From Nocardioides sp. Soil774 (GTDB lineage: Bacteria > Actinomycetota > Actinomycetes > Propionibacteriales > Nocardioidaceae), in the NCBI RefSeq assembly GCF_001428125.1, contig NZ_LMSM01000006.1, positions 1 through 64,000 on the forward strand: a stretch of 64,000 nt of DNA. The letters are read 5' to 3'. The stretch's first letter is position 1. Every line of letters starts with the position of its first letter. The position numbers and the translations under genes were made by a program. Under the pieces are notes generated by a model that searched no databases, was not told where the DNA came from, and saw only the letters and a program-made list of their open reading frames with translations. Below, one piece after another: positions 53,117 through 61,703 of the stretch.

Positions 53117-53885
53117 CGCTCGCCTCTCGCGCTGCGTCGTACTCGGCCCAGATCTGCTCGTCACTCTTCCCTGCCGCCTTGCCTGCGCGCCAGAGGGGGC
53201 CGGGGTCGACCGCCCGCGGCTGCCGGCCGGCGGTGGCGCGCCAGTAGCCCATGACGTCGTAGTGGCTGGTGGGCAGCCCGACCACGCGCATCAGGTGCTT
53301 GCGGATCGCGCGCATCTGCGCGGACTCCCCCGCCATCCAGAAGTAGCCCTCGCCGGGCGGCCAGTCGAGGCCCTCGACGACCTCGGCGAGCGCGCTCTGC
53401 CCGTGCGACGGGGGGCTGAGCCAGGTGACGTCGGGGCCCGCGGGGAGGTAGTCGGCCAGGTCGTCGGGCACCTCGGCCAGCACCGTGGTCGGCAGGTCGG
53501 GACGGGTCTCGACGATGCGCGCGATTGCCGGCATCGCGGTCAGGTCGCCCACGAGCAGCAGCCAGGAGGCGTCCGCCGGGGGCTCGAAGGAGGACTTCGG
53601 CTCGGTGATGGTGACCGTGTCGCCGACGCAGTCGCGCATCGCCCACTCGGTGACCAGCCCGACGTCGTGCACGACCACGTCGAGGGTCAGCTCTCCGCCG
53701 GAGAAGTCGCGCACGGTGTAGTAGCGGCTCTGGAACTGCCCGGGCACGACCAGGCCGACCCACTCGTCGGGCACGCCCGTGCTGGCGAAGCCGTCGAGGT
53801 CGTCGAGGACGAGCCGGACGAGGTGGTCCGTCAGCGGTTCGCGGCGCCGGACGGTCGCCTGGAACTGCGCTGCGCGGGTGCTCAC
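53109..53885 (-). CDS. Siderophore-interacting protein (FAD ferric-siderophore reductase)
   Basis: A 258-aa SIP-family protein. The FAD-binding barrel has QSRYYTVRDF-type sequence with the RxYxxR/T signature and VVHDVGLVTEWAMR. The C-terminal NAD(P)H domain has WLLLVGDLTAMPAIARIV, EGYFWMAGESAQMRAIRKHL and LPTSHYDVMGYWR. Such enzymes release iron from siderophores. No siderophore genes are adjacent; it is coupled to era by overlap. Confidence 0.93.
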   Translation of the reverse strand: MSTRAAQFQATVRRREPLTDHLVRLVLDDLDGFASTGVPDEWVGLVVPGQFQSRYYTVRDFSGGELTLDVVVHDVGLVTEWAMRDCVGDTVTITEPKSSFEPPADASWLLLVGDLTAMPAIARIVETRPDLPTTVLAEVPDDLADYLPAGPDVTWLSPPSHGQSALAEVVEGLDWPPGEGYFWMAGESAQMRAIRKHLMRVVGLPTSHYDVMGYWRATAGRQPRAVDPGPLWRAGKAAGKSDEQIWAEYDAAREASDG

Positions 53886-53905
53886 CGCAGCAGGTTATCG
53901 GTGGC

Positions 53906-55207
53906 TCACCAGTCGGGACGCATCGGGAAGTCGGAGCGCCCGTCGGCGTGGTTGCGGGTCGCGAGCACCTGGTGCAGCTCGACCTCGTCGCGCTCGAAGC
54001 CGATCCGCGAGCCCGCGATGTAGAGGCCCCACACGCGGGCCGTGCCCTCCCCCACCTCGGCCACGCACTCGTCCCAGTGCTCGACGAGGTTGCGGTTCCA
54101 GTCGCGCAGCGTCGCGGCGTAGTGCAGGCGCAGGTTCTCGCTGTGCTGCACCTCGAGGCCCTGGTCCTGCGCCGCCGAGACGATCGTGCCCGAGCCGATC
54201 AGCTCACCGTCGGGGAAGACGTAGCGGTCGATGAAGGCACCGGTCTCCTGCCGGCCGTTGTGCGGTCGGGTGATGCAGTGGTTGAGCAGCCGCCCGCCCG
54301 GCTTGAGCCGGTCGCGCAGGTGGCGGAAGTAGGCGGGGTAGTTGCGCACGCCGATGTGCTCTGTCAGCCCGATCGAGCTCACCGCGTCGAAGCCGGACTC
54401 GACGACGTCGCGGTAGTCGAGGTGGCGCACCTCGGCGAGGTCGCCGAGGCCCTCGCGGTCGATGGCCTCCTTGGCCCACTGGGCCTGCTCGAGCGAGAGC
54501 GTGACGCCCAGCGCGCGTACGCCGTGCTCGCGGGCGGCGTGGCGCACCATCGTGCCCCAGCCGCAGCCGACGTCGAGCAGGCGCTGGCCCGGCTGGAGGG
54601 CGAGCTTGCGGCAGACCAGGTCGAACTTCGCGGCCTGCGCCTGCTCGAGGCTCGCCGACGGCGTCTCGTAGAGCGCGCAGGTGTAGGCCATCGACGGGCC
54701 CAGCACGAGCTCGTAGAACCGGTTGGACACGTCGTAGTGGTGGGAGATCACCTCTGCGTCGCGGGTCATCGAGTGGCGCAGGCCCTCGACCGCCCGGCGC
54801 CAGCGCGGCAGGTGCTCCTGGGGCGGCGGCGCGGGCGGGCGCAGGTGCGAGAGCCCGAGGTCGCGCGCGATCCGCAGCGCCTCGGTCGGCGTGGGCACCC
54901 GGAACTTCGTGTGGTCCTTGAGCAGCACCATCGCGTCGTAGGGGTCGCCGGGGTGGACGCCGGTGAGGTCGAGGTCGCCGCTGACGTAGGCGCGCGCCAT
55001 GCCGAGGTCGCCCGGCGCGGTCATCAGGTAGGCCAGACCACGCTCGGTGCGCAGGTCCATGCCGAGCTCGGCGTCCGGCGGCCCCGCCGCGCTGCCGTCG
55101 TACGCCGTGAAGCGCAGCGGCAGCCCGCCCCGCACCAGCCGGTCCATCGCGTCGCCGATCGTCAGGCGCCCGCGGGCGCCGCCGTCGAGGTTGGATCCGA
55201 GGCTCAT
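53906..55207 (-). CDS. tmsB: Cyclopropane-fatty-acid-synthase-like methyltransferase (TmsB/BfaB type)
   Basis: A 433-aa methyltransferase of the CFA synthase family: HYDVSNRFYELVLGPSMAYTCA, LDVGCGWGTMVRHAA (SAM motif I), GLTEHIGVRNYP and FIDRYVFPDGELIG. It is translationally coupled (4-bp overlap) to an FAD oxidoreductase. This pair matches the mycobacterial BfaB/BfaA (TmsB/TmsA) system, which methylates oleoyl chains at C10 and then reduces the product to 10-methylstearic (tuberculostearic) acid. The assignment to C10 methylation rather than cyclopropanation rests on the partner gene. Confidence 0.9.
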   Translation of the reverse strand: MSLGSNLDGGARGRLTIGDAMDRLVRGGLPLRFTAYDGSAAGPPDAELGMDLRTERGLAYLMTAPGDLGMARAYVSGDLDLTGVHPGDPYDAMVLLKDHTKFRVPTPTEALRIARDLGLSHLRPPAPPPQEHLPRWRRAVEGLRHSMTRDAEVISHHYDVSNRFYELVLGPSMAYTCALYETPSASLEQAQAAKFDLVCRKLALQPGQRLLDVGCGWGTMVRHAAREHGVRALGVTLSLEQAQWAKEAIDREGLGDLAEVRHLDYRDVVESGFDAVSSIGLTEHIGVRNYPAYFRHLRDRLKPGGRLLNHCITRPHNGRQETGAFIDRYVFPDGELIGSGTIVSAAQDQGLEVQHSENLRLHYAATLRDWNRNLVEHWDECVAEVGEGTARVWGLYIAGSRIGFERDEVELHQVLATRNHADGRSDFPMRPDW

Positions 55208-56583
55208 CGTCGTCGTACCACCTTGTCGTAGAGGGTCGTCAGCCGGTCGTCGGGATCGTGCAGGGCCTTGACGCGCGTGAGCTCCTCACCGCCGTAGAGG
55301 CGGTCGAACTCGTCGGCGTCGTAGAACGCCTCGGAGTAGAGGCTCTTGTGGCCGCCGAGCTCGGAGACCCTCGCCTCGATGGCACGGTTGCGCGGCGAGC
55401 GCGGGGCGTCGGGTCCGACGTTGACGACGCCCCAGAAGCCGACGTTGACGTAGGTCTCGCCGCTGCTCAGCGGGTATCCCGGCCACGGCCGTTCGGTGTC
55501 CGCGGCGACCCGGCGCAGCCGCAGCGGGCACAGCCAGACCGGCCGCATGCCGACCTCCCGGTCGAACCAGTCGAGGAACTCGGGCAGCCGGTCGACGGGA
55601 ATCTCGACGTCCTGCACCACGCGCTCCCCCTGCGGGCGCCCGGCCCGGCGGTCGAGGCGGTCACCGATGCCGAGTCGCCGGTCGAGCGCGACGAGCCTCC
55701 AGTAGACGTCGGAGCGGCGCAAGCGGCGCGGCCAGAGACGGCGTACGACCGGGTGCTGGGCACCGAAGGCCCGCGAGCACCAGAACCAGTCGGTGTCCCA
55801 GCGCCAGAGGTAGTCGTGGATCGTGAGCCGGTCGGTGCTGCGCTCCTGCACGGAGCGGAAGAAGACCTGCTGCCGGGTGTAGTCGGAGGTGGGCCCCGGA
55901 TCGTCGGTCCAGCGGGCCAGGGTGAGGTAGAGCTCGCCGGGCTCGAACGCCACGCCGTCGAGCCCGTCCACCTGCTCACCGGCCCAGGCGCCGTCGGCCA
56001 CGATCCGCTCCACCGCCGCGGCGAGTGCGTCGGCGTCGTCGAAGCGCACGTGCCGCAGCGCGACGTAGGGGGCGACCGGCTCGAGCTCGATGCGCAGCCG
56101 CGTGGCGTAGCCGAGCGAGCCGTAGGAGTTGGGGAAGGCGTCGAAGAGCGCGTCGCCCGGCTTGGTGGTGACCACCTCGCCGGATCCGGTGAGCACGTCC
56201 ATCTCGAGCACCGACTCGTGCGGCAGGCCGCTGCGGAAGCTCGTCGCCTCGATGCCGAGGCCGCTCACCGCCCCGCCGAGCGTGATGGTGCGCAGCTGCG
56301 GCACGACCAGCGGGATGCGGCCGTGGGCCAAGGTCACCTCGACGAGGTGCTCGTAGGTGCACATCCCCTGCACCTCGGCGACGTCGCCGTCGACCTCGAT
56401 GACCCCCTCGAGGCCCGAGACGTCGAGTCCCGGGCCGGCCGCCGACCGGCCGCGGAAGAGGTTGCTGGTGCGCTTGGCCAGGCGCACCGGCGCGCCGCGG
56501 GGCACGGCCGCCCAGGACTCCCGGAGCCGCGCGACCCCCTCGGCGTGGACCTGCCAACCCACCGTCGTGCGCACGCCGCTCAC
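55204..56583 (-). CDS. tmsA: FAD-binding oxidoreductase (TmsA/BfaA type)
   Basis: A 459-aa flavoprotein of the DHCR24/DprE1-like class. The FAD domain has AKRTSNLFRGR, VQGMCTYEHLVEVTLAHGR, PQLRTITLGGAVSGLGIEA and NSYGSLGYATRL. It probably reduces the 10-methylene fatty acid made by the downstream methyltransferase to the 10-methyl product, as for mycobacterial BfaA. Some actinobacteria add a third gene, tmsC; none is visible next to this pair. GTG start at 56583. Confidence 0.9.
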   Translation of the reverse strand: MSGVRTTVGWQVHAEGVARLRESWAAVPRGAPVRLAKRTSNLFRGRSAAGPGLDVSGLEGVIEVDGDVAEVQGMCTYEHLVEVTLAHGRIPLVVPQLRTITLGGAVSGLGIEATSFRSGLPHESVLEMDVLTGSGEVVTTKPGDALFDAFPNSYGSLGYATRLRIELEPVAPYVALRHVRFDDADALAAAVERIVADGAWAGEQVDGLDGVAFEPGELYLTLARWTDDPGPTSDYTRQQVFFRSVQERSTDRLTIHDYLWRWDTDWFWCSRAFGAQHPVVRRLWPRRLRRSDVYWRLVALDRRLGIGDRLDRRAGRPQGERVVQDVEIPVDRLPEFLDWFDREVGMRPVWLCPLRLRRVAADTERPWPGYPLSSGETYVNVGFWGVVNVGPDAPRSPRNRAIEARVSELGGHKSLYSEAFYDADEFDRLYGGEELTRVKALHDPDDRLTTLYDKVVRRR

Positions 56584-56662
56584 GCTAGCGACTCGTGCGC
56601 CGCCTCGCGAGGGGGTTCACCAGCAGGTGGTCGGGGCCCCGCGACGAAGCACGTGTGGAGGC

Positions 56663-57025
56663 TCAGCCCGCGGAGGTGGCCGAGCGCGTGTGGATGCGCC
56701 CCGCCGGGTCGCCGACGAGCACCGGCACGCCCGCACCGGCGAGGTCGGCGACCGCGCGGGTGTCGGGCAGGTCGCCGTCGGTCAGCACGACAGCGGCCTC
56801 CAGGCCCGCGGCCGCGGACGCCACGGCCATCGCCACGCACACCTCCAGCGCCGACAGGTGCAGGTGCTCGAGGCGCACGCTGGCAGCGGCGTACGTCCGT
56901 CCGTCGAGGTCGCGCACCGCGGCACCCTCGACGGCGCGGGCGCGGACCCGCGTCGCGCGGGCGAGGGTCACCAGCTTGGCGTCCTCCGGGCTCAGCGCAG
57001 CAACGTGGTCGTCGTGGTCGCTCAT
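56663..57025 (-). CDS. Cytidine-deaminase-like protein lacking zinc ligands
   Basis: A 120-aa protein with the overall strand-helix pattern of small cytidine deaminases (KLVTLARATRVRARAVEGAA, RTYAAASVRLEHLHLSALEV). The catalytic HAE/CAE and PCxxC zinc-binding motifs are missing: where CAE is expected it reads LSALE, and the only Cys (C in EVCVAMAVAS) is isolated. It is probably not a deaminase. ATG 57025 has AGGG 8 nt upstream; GTG 57034 is an alternative. It follows the CNNM-type gene on the same strand. Confidence 0.75.
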   Translation of the reverse strand: MSDHDDHVAALSPEDAKLVTLARATRVRARAVEGAAVRDLDGRTYAAASVRLEHLHLSALEVCVAMAVASAAAGLEAAVVLTDGDLPDTRAVADLAGAGVPVLVGDPAGRIHTRSATSAG

Positions 57026-57091
57026 GGGCGACACCCTAGTGAGCGACCGGACGCGGCACCGCGGAGACGGTGCGCCAGGAGCACGTCGTGG

Positions 57092-58405
57092 TCAGCGCCC
57101 GGCGGAGCCGACCGGCCCGGCCTCGTCGTCGACGTCCTTGTCGGCGAGCACCGTCACCAGCACGGTCTCGATCTTGTTGCGGCGACCTGTGGCGCGCTCG
57201 GCCTCCAGGCGCAGGCCGTGACACTCCACCACCGAGCCGGGGATCGGCACCTTGCCCAGGTGCTTGGCCATCAGCCCGCCGACGCTGTCGACGTCCTCGT
57301 CCTCGACGGTGAAGCCGACCAGCTCGTCGAGGTCGTCGACCGGGTAGCGCGAGGAGAGCCGGATGGTGCCGTCGTCGAGGCGCTCGACCTCGACCTCCTC
57401 CTCGTCGTACTCGTCGGTGATCTCGCCGACGATCTCCTCGAGCACGTCCTCGATGGTGACCAGCCCGGCGGTGCCGCCGTACTCGTCGACGACCACGGCG
57501 ATGTGCTGGCGCCTGGCCTGGAGCTCGGAGAGCAGCGCGTCGACCGGCTTGGACTCCGGCACGTAGTGCACCGGGCGCATCACCTCCTCGACGCGCTGGG
57601 TGAACTCCACGTCGGGCGCCTCGAAGTCGCGACGCACCAGGTCCTTGAGGTAGGCCATGCCGACGATGTCGTCGAGGTTGTCGTCGACGACCGGGATGCG
57701 GGAGTAGCCGCTGCGCAGGAACAGCGAGAGCGTCTGGCGGATGTTCTTGTGGCGCTCGACGTAGACCACGTCGGGACGCGGCACCATCACCTCGCGGGTG
57801 GTGGTGTCACCGAGCTCGAAGACGGAGTGGATCATCCGGCGCTCGCCCGACTCGATCACCGCGGAGGCCTCGGCGAGGTCGACGAGCTCGCGCAGCTCGG
57901 TCTCGGTGGAGAACGGGCCCTCGCTGAAGCCCTTGCCCGGGGTGATCGCGTTGCCGAGCAGGATCAGCAGCGCCGGGATGGGGCCCAGGATCGTGGTGAC
58001 GAGTGAGAGCGGGCCGGCCGAGAGCAGCGCGATGCGGGCGTCGTTCTGACGGCCCATGGTGCGCGGCGCCACGCCGATCGCGACGAAGGAGACGACCAGC
58101 ATGACCCCGATGGTGGTGAGCACGCTCGGGACCAGGGAGCCGTGGTAGGCGTCGCGGGCCCAGGTGCTGACCAGCACGATCGCGCTGATCTCGCACAGCA
58201 GCCGCAGGAGCAGCGCGGTGTTGAGGTAGCGCGGCGGGTCGTCGAGGATCATCACCAGGCGCGTGGCGCCGGCGCGGCCCTCGGCCTTCAGCTCCTCCGC
58301 GCGGGCGCGGGAGAACCCGTTGAGCGCGGCGTCGGCGGCGGAGAACAGGCCGGCGAGCAGGACGAGGAAGGCAGCCGAGCCGAGCTGCCAGATGTCTGCG
58401 GTCAT
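57092..58405 (-). CDS. CNNM/CorC-type membrane protein (hemolysin family, CBS domains)
   Basis: A 437-aa protein: an N-terminal DUF21/CNNM membrane domain with about four spans, a CBS pair (TTREVMVPRPDVVYV, YSRIPVVDDNLDDIVGMAYLKDL, IAVVVDEYGGTAGLVTIEDVLEEIVGEI) and a C-terminal CorC/HlyC domain. The 'hemolysin' name is historical; members are linked to magnesium or other cation transport. It lies just downstream of ybeY and phoH, the usual order in actinobacteria. Confidence 0.93.
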   Translation of the reverse strand: MTADIWQLGSAAFLVLLAGLFSAADAALNGFSRARAEELKAEGRAGATRLVMILDDPPRYLNTALLLRLLCEISAIVLVSTWARDAYHGSLVPSVLTTIGVMLVVSFVAIGVAPRTMGRQNDARIALLSAGPLSLVTTILGPIPALLILLGNAITPGKGFSEGPFSTETELRELVDLAEASAVIESGERRMIHSVFELGDTTTREVMVPRPDVVYVERHKNIRQTLSLFLRSGYSRIPVVDDNLDDIVGMAYLKDLVRRDFEAPDVEFTQRVEEVMRPVHYVPESKPVDALLSELQARRQHIAVVVDEYGGTAGLVTIEDVLEEIVGEITDEYDEEEVEVERLDDGTIRLSSRYPVDDLDELVGFTVEDEDVDSVGGLMAKHLGKVPIPGSVVECHGLRLEAERATGRRNKIETVLVTVLADKDVDDEAGPVGSAGR

Positions 58406-58419
58406 CTCAGGCGGTCACG

Positions 58420-58881
58420 TCAGGCGGGGTCGGGGTTTGAGCGCCACGCGTCGAGGAGCTCTGCCTGCAGGCCGAACATCACCGCGTGCTCCTCGGGCTC
58501 GGCGTGGTCGTAGCCCAGGAGGTGGAGGATGCCGTGGACGGTGAGCAGGTCGATCTCGGCCTCGCGCCCGTGGCCCGCCTCCTCGCCCTGCCGCTCGGCG
58601 ACGGACGGCGCCAGCACCAGGTCGCCGAGCACGCCCTCCTCCGGCTCCTCGTTGACCTTGCCCGGGCGCAGCTCGTCCATCGGGAAGGCGAGCACGTCGG
58701 TCGGGCCGTCCTTCTCCATCCACTGGCCGTTGAGCTCGGCGATGGTGTCCTCGTCGACGGCCTTGATGCACAGCTCGGCCTGCGGGTGCACCCGCATGCG
58801 GTCCATGACGAAGCGGGCCAGGCGGGAGAGGCGGCGTACGTCGAGCTCGAGGCCCGACTCGTTGAGGACCTCGATGCTCAT
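58420..58881 (-). CDS. ybeY: Endoribonuclease YbeY (rRNA maturation factor)
   Basis: A 153-aa single-strand endoribonuclease for 16S rRNA 3'-end processing and ribosome quality control. The zinc motif H-x3-H-x5-H is intact in HGILHLLGYDHAEPEEH. The other family segment is VDEDTIAELNGQWMEKDGPTDVLAFPM. ATG 58881 overlaps the phoH stop by 4 bp, and the CNNM gene follows 14 bp after. Confidence 0.96.
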   Translation of the reverse strand: MSIEVLNESGLELDVRRLSRLARFVMDRMRVHPQAELCIKAVDEDTIAELNGQWMEKDGPTDVLAFPMDELRPGKVNEEPEEGVLGDLVLAPSVAERQGEEAGHGREAEIDLLTVHGILHLLGYDHAEPEEHAVMFGLQAELLDAWRSNPDPA

Positions 58882-59954
58882 CGCGGACCTCCCTCGGTCT
58901 TCTGGACCGTGGTCGGGGTGGACGTCTGGGTCGTCTTCCGGGGCCCGGTGCGCTCGTTGTCGGCGTCGAAGACCTCGTAGGCCTCCACGATCCGCCCCAC
59001 CAGGCGGTGGCGCACGACGTCGGTGCCGGTGAGGCGGCAGAACGAGATGTCCTCCACGCCGTCGAGGATGCCCTCGACGACCCGCAGCCCGGACTTGGTG
59101 CCGGAGGGGAGGTCGACCTGGCTGGTGTCGCCGGTGACGACGATGCGCGAGCCGAAGCCGAGGCGCGTCAGGAACATCTTCATCTGCTCCGGCGTGGTGT
59201 TCTGCGCCTCGTCGAGGATGATGAAGGAGTCGTTGAGCGAGCGACCACGCAGGAAGGCCAGCGGGGCGACCTCGATGGTGCCGGCGGCGAGCAGCTTGGG
59301 GATCGTGTCGGGGTCGACCATGTCGTGCAGCGCGTCGTAGAGCGGGCGCAGGTAGGGGTCGATCTTCTCGCTCAGCGTCCCGGGCAGGAACCCGAGCCGC
59401 TCCCCCGCCTCGACGGCCGGGCGGCTCAGGATGATGCGGTTGACCTCCTTGGCCTGCAGCGCCTGCACGGCCTTGGCCATCGCCAGGTAGGTCTTGCCGG
59501 TGCCGGCGGGTCCGATGCCGAAGGTGATCGTGTGCTTGTCGATCGACTCGACGTAGCGCTTCTGGTTGAGCGTCTTGGGCCGGATGGTGCGTCCGCGGTT
59601 GGACAGGATGTTGAGGCTCAGCACGTCGGCCGGGCGCTCCAGGGTCTCGGTGCGCAGCATCTGGATGATCCGCTCGACGGTCTCCCCCGTCACGCCCTGC
59701 CCGGTGCGCACGAGGGTGACGACCTCGTCGAGCAGGCGCTCGGCGCTGGCCACCTCGGCGGAGTCGCCAGTGAGGGTGATCCGGTTGCCGCGCACGTGAA
59801 CCGTCGCGTCGAAGGCGCGCTCGATCAGCCGCAGGTGCTCGTCGCCCGGCCCGAGGACCGACACCATGTCGATGCTGTTGGGGACCACGACCGTGTGGGT
59901 CGGCTTGTCCTGGGGGGAGCCGGTGCGGCTCGTGCTGCGCGTGGTGTCAGTCAT
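58878..59954 (-). CDS. phoH: PhoH-like ATPase
   Basis: A 358-aa protein with an N-terminal KH-like region (VHVRGNRITLTGDSAEVASA) and the PhoH ATPase domain: Walker A GPAGTGKTYLAMA, RIILSRPAVEAGERLGFLPG, Walker B SFIILDEAQNTTPEQMKMFL and VTGDTSQVDLP. It is an RNA-linked ATPase/helicase-like protein that usually sits upstream of ybeY, as here. The C-terminal ~30 residues are Thr/Lys-rich and non-conserved. Confidence 0.95.
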   Translation of the reverse strand: MTDTTRSTSRTGSPQDKPTHTVVVPNSIDMVSVLGPGDEHLRLIERAFDATVHVRGNRITLTGDSAEVASAERLLDEVVTLVRTGQGVTGETVERIIQMLRTETLERPADVLSLNILSNRGRTIRPKTLNQKRYVESIDKHTITFGIGPAGTGKTYLAMAKAVQALQAKEVNRIILSRPAVEAGERLGFLPGTLSEKIDPYLRPLYDALHDMVDPDTIPKLLAAGTIEVAPLAFLRGRSLNDSFIILDEAQNTTPEQMKMFLTRLGFGSRIVVTGDTSQVDLPSGTKSGLRVVEGILDGVEDISFCRLTGTDVVRHRLVGRIVEAYEVFDADNERTGPRKTTQTSTPTTVQKTEGGPR

Positions 59955-60051
59955 GGAGGCCCGATGTCGGGCGGCCTTCCGGGTCGGTGGCAGAGCCCCA
60001 CCATGCTACCGAGCGTGCGACACGGGGCCCACCTGAACAGGGGTGGCCCCG

Positions 60052-61269
60052 TCAGGGCCGAGTGACCTGCAGCATCCCCAGGCACATCTCGTCGGTCGTG
60101 CCCTCGCCCCACACGACGTAGCGGTCGGGCTGGCCCTCGAAGGCGGGCAGCTTGTCGCGCAGCCACTGCACGTGGGTGCAGGTGACCTTGACCTGCTCGA
60201 AGGGCTGCAGGGTGATCGGCTCGATCGGTCGACTGCCCTGGTCGTCGAAGTCCCACACCGGGATGTCGAGGATGGTCTGCGCCTGCGGGGTGCCGGGCCG
60301 CACCTCGATCTTGATCGAGCGGCCGAGCAGGTGCATGTGGCCGGCCACGCCGTGGATGGTGATCGGCTCGCCGAGGGTGCGCAGGCACGACTGGGTCGTG
60401 CCCGGCTGCGGCTCGCCACCGCAGAGCAGGTGGAGCAGGTCGGCGGTGTTGCCCTCGGCGCCGAAGCGCTCCTTGACGTCGGCGAGCGCCGCGTCGCGGT
60501 CACACAGGGGGCCGTCGGAGTGCTGTGGGCGGCACGGCAGCTCGACCGGCGCGGGCAGCAGCATCGTGGTCAGCGCCTGGTAGGGGCGCTTGCCCGGGGC
60601 CAGCCGCAGCTGTGCCGCCGACGTGTCGGGCTCCTGGCCGGCGAGCAGGTTGTAGTGGACCTGCATCACGATCCGGCTCCCCTTCGCCAGGCGCACGCCG
60701 AAGCCCGGCTTGGTGACGGTCTCCTCGCCGCCGGGCGCCCACGCGCCGATCCACGACGAGTGGTTGACGTCCTGGAAGCGGTCGAGCCCGGTGCCTCCGA
60801 AGCAGGTCCAGCCCTCACCGTCCTCGGCGGCGTCCTTGGCCTCGGCCGCGGCGACCTGCTCCGGCGCGACCTGGAACAGGATCACGTGGTGGACGACGTC
60901 GGGGTTGCCGGGCAGGACCTGCGTGCCGGTGAGCCACGCGTCGCGCTCGAGCTCGGGGTCGAGCAGGAAGCAGCGGTAGTCGTCGGTGCCGGTGCCGTAG
61001 GGGGCCGAGGGGGTGTAGCTGCCGGGCATCGCGATCGTCGTACGCGTCTCTCCCGCACGCAGCGGCTTCGAGCGGGCGGGCTCGGCGTAGTGGCCGCCGT
61101 GTCCGGCCGCGCCTGCGTCGTCGGCGGCGTCGTCGGCCGACGGGGACGACGCGGGCTGGGTGGCGCTGCGGTCGGCACGGGGCTCGGCCGAGCCGCCGCC
61201 GCACGCGGAGAGGGCGAGCAGGCCCGTGGCGAGCAGGGCGGCGAGGGGAGCGGCGAGGGGGCGGCGCAC
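60052..61269 (-). CDS. PHM-like copper type II monooxygenase lipoprotein
   Basis: A 405-aa lipoprotein (lipobox LSAC at about 19-23). The body follows the copper type II ascorbate-dependent monooxygenase plan (peptidylglycine monooxygenase/dopamine hydroxylase superfamily): HH in DVVHHVILF (about 126-127), HxN/His in IVMQVHYNLL (about 205), HxH in AGHMHLLG (about 309) and a Met in TDEMCLGM (about 394). The sites could bind two coppers. Multiple Cys pairs suggest disulfides. Bacterial members are poorly characterised; the substrate is unknown. Confidence 0.85.
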   Translation of the reverse strand: MRRPLAAPLAALLATGLLALSACGGGSAEPRADRSATQPASSPSADDAADDAGAAGHGGHYAEPARSKPLRAGETRTTIAMPGSYTPSAPYGTGTDDYRCFLLDPELERDAWLTGTQVLPGNPDVVHHVILFQVAPEQVAAAEAKDAAEDGEGWTCFGGTGLDRFQDVNHSSWIGAWAPGGEETVTKPGFGVRLAKGSRIVMQVHYNLLAGQEPDTSAAQLRLAPGKRPYQALTTMLLPAPVELPCRPQHSDGPLCDRDAALADVKERFGAEGNTADLLHLLCGGEPQPGTTQSCLRTLGEPITIHGVAGHMHLLGRSIKIEVRPGTPQAQTILDIPVWDFDDQGSRPIEPITLQPFEQVKVTCTHVQWLRDKLPAFEGQPDRYVVWGEGTTDEMCLGMLQVTRP

Positions 61270-61274
61270 GGCGC

Positions 61275-61628
61275 TCAGACCAGTCGCTCGGTCATGCCGG
61301 ACGAACCGGCCAGGACGTGGAAGTGGGTGTGGAACACGGTCTGGCCGGCACCGCGGCCGGTGTTGGCGACCAGGCGGTAGTGGTCGTTGCCCGCCGCGCG
61401 GGCGACCTCGTCGGCGAGCGCGACGGCATGGCCGACGATCGACGGGTCGGCAGCCGCCGACGCGGCCACGTCGGCGTGGTGGGCGAGCGGCACCACCAGC
61501 GCGTGGAACGGCGCCTGGGGGTGGAGGTCCTTGAACGACACCGCGTGCTCGTTGCGGGCCAGCACGTCGGCGGGGATCTCCCCGGCGATGATCTTGCAGA
61601 AGACGCAGTCGTCCACGGGCTCGCTCAT
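61275..61628 (-). CDS. HIT family nucleotide-binding protein (HINT type)
   Basis: A 117-aa histidine triad protein: CVFCKIIAGEIPADVLARN with a zinc-type CxxC at the start, SFKDLHPQAPFHALVVP, and the catalytic HTHFHVLAG motif near the C-terminus. HINT proteins hydrolyse AMP-linked phosphoramidates. Its stop lies 5 bp downstream of the start region of the copper lipoprotein gene, so the two could be cotranscribed. Confidence 0.94.
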   Translation of the reverse strand: MSEPVDDCVFCKIIAGEIPADVLARNEHAVSFKDLHPQAPFHALVVPLAHHADVAASAAADPSIVGHAVALADEVARAAGNDHYRLVANTGRGAGQTVFHTHFHVLAGSSGMTERLV

Positions 61629-61703
61629 GCGCCCAGCCTAGGCTGCCGCGCCGCGGCGTGTGGGACCAAAGGACGGGGCGGCCGCACCACTACCGTGAGC
61701 GCC

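Noticed and set aside
57092..58405. Hemolysin toxin
   Set aside because: The CNNM/DUF21 plus CBS plus CorC_HlyC layout indicates a membrane cation-related protein; the hemolysin label is historical.
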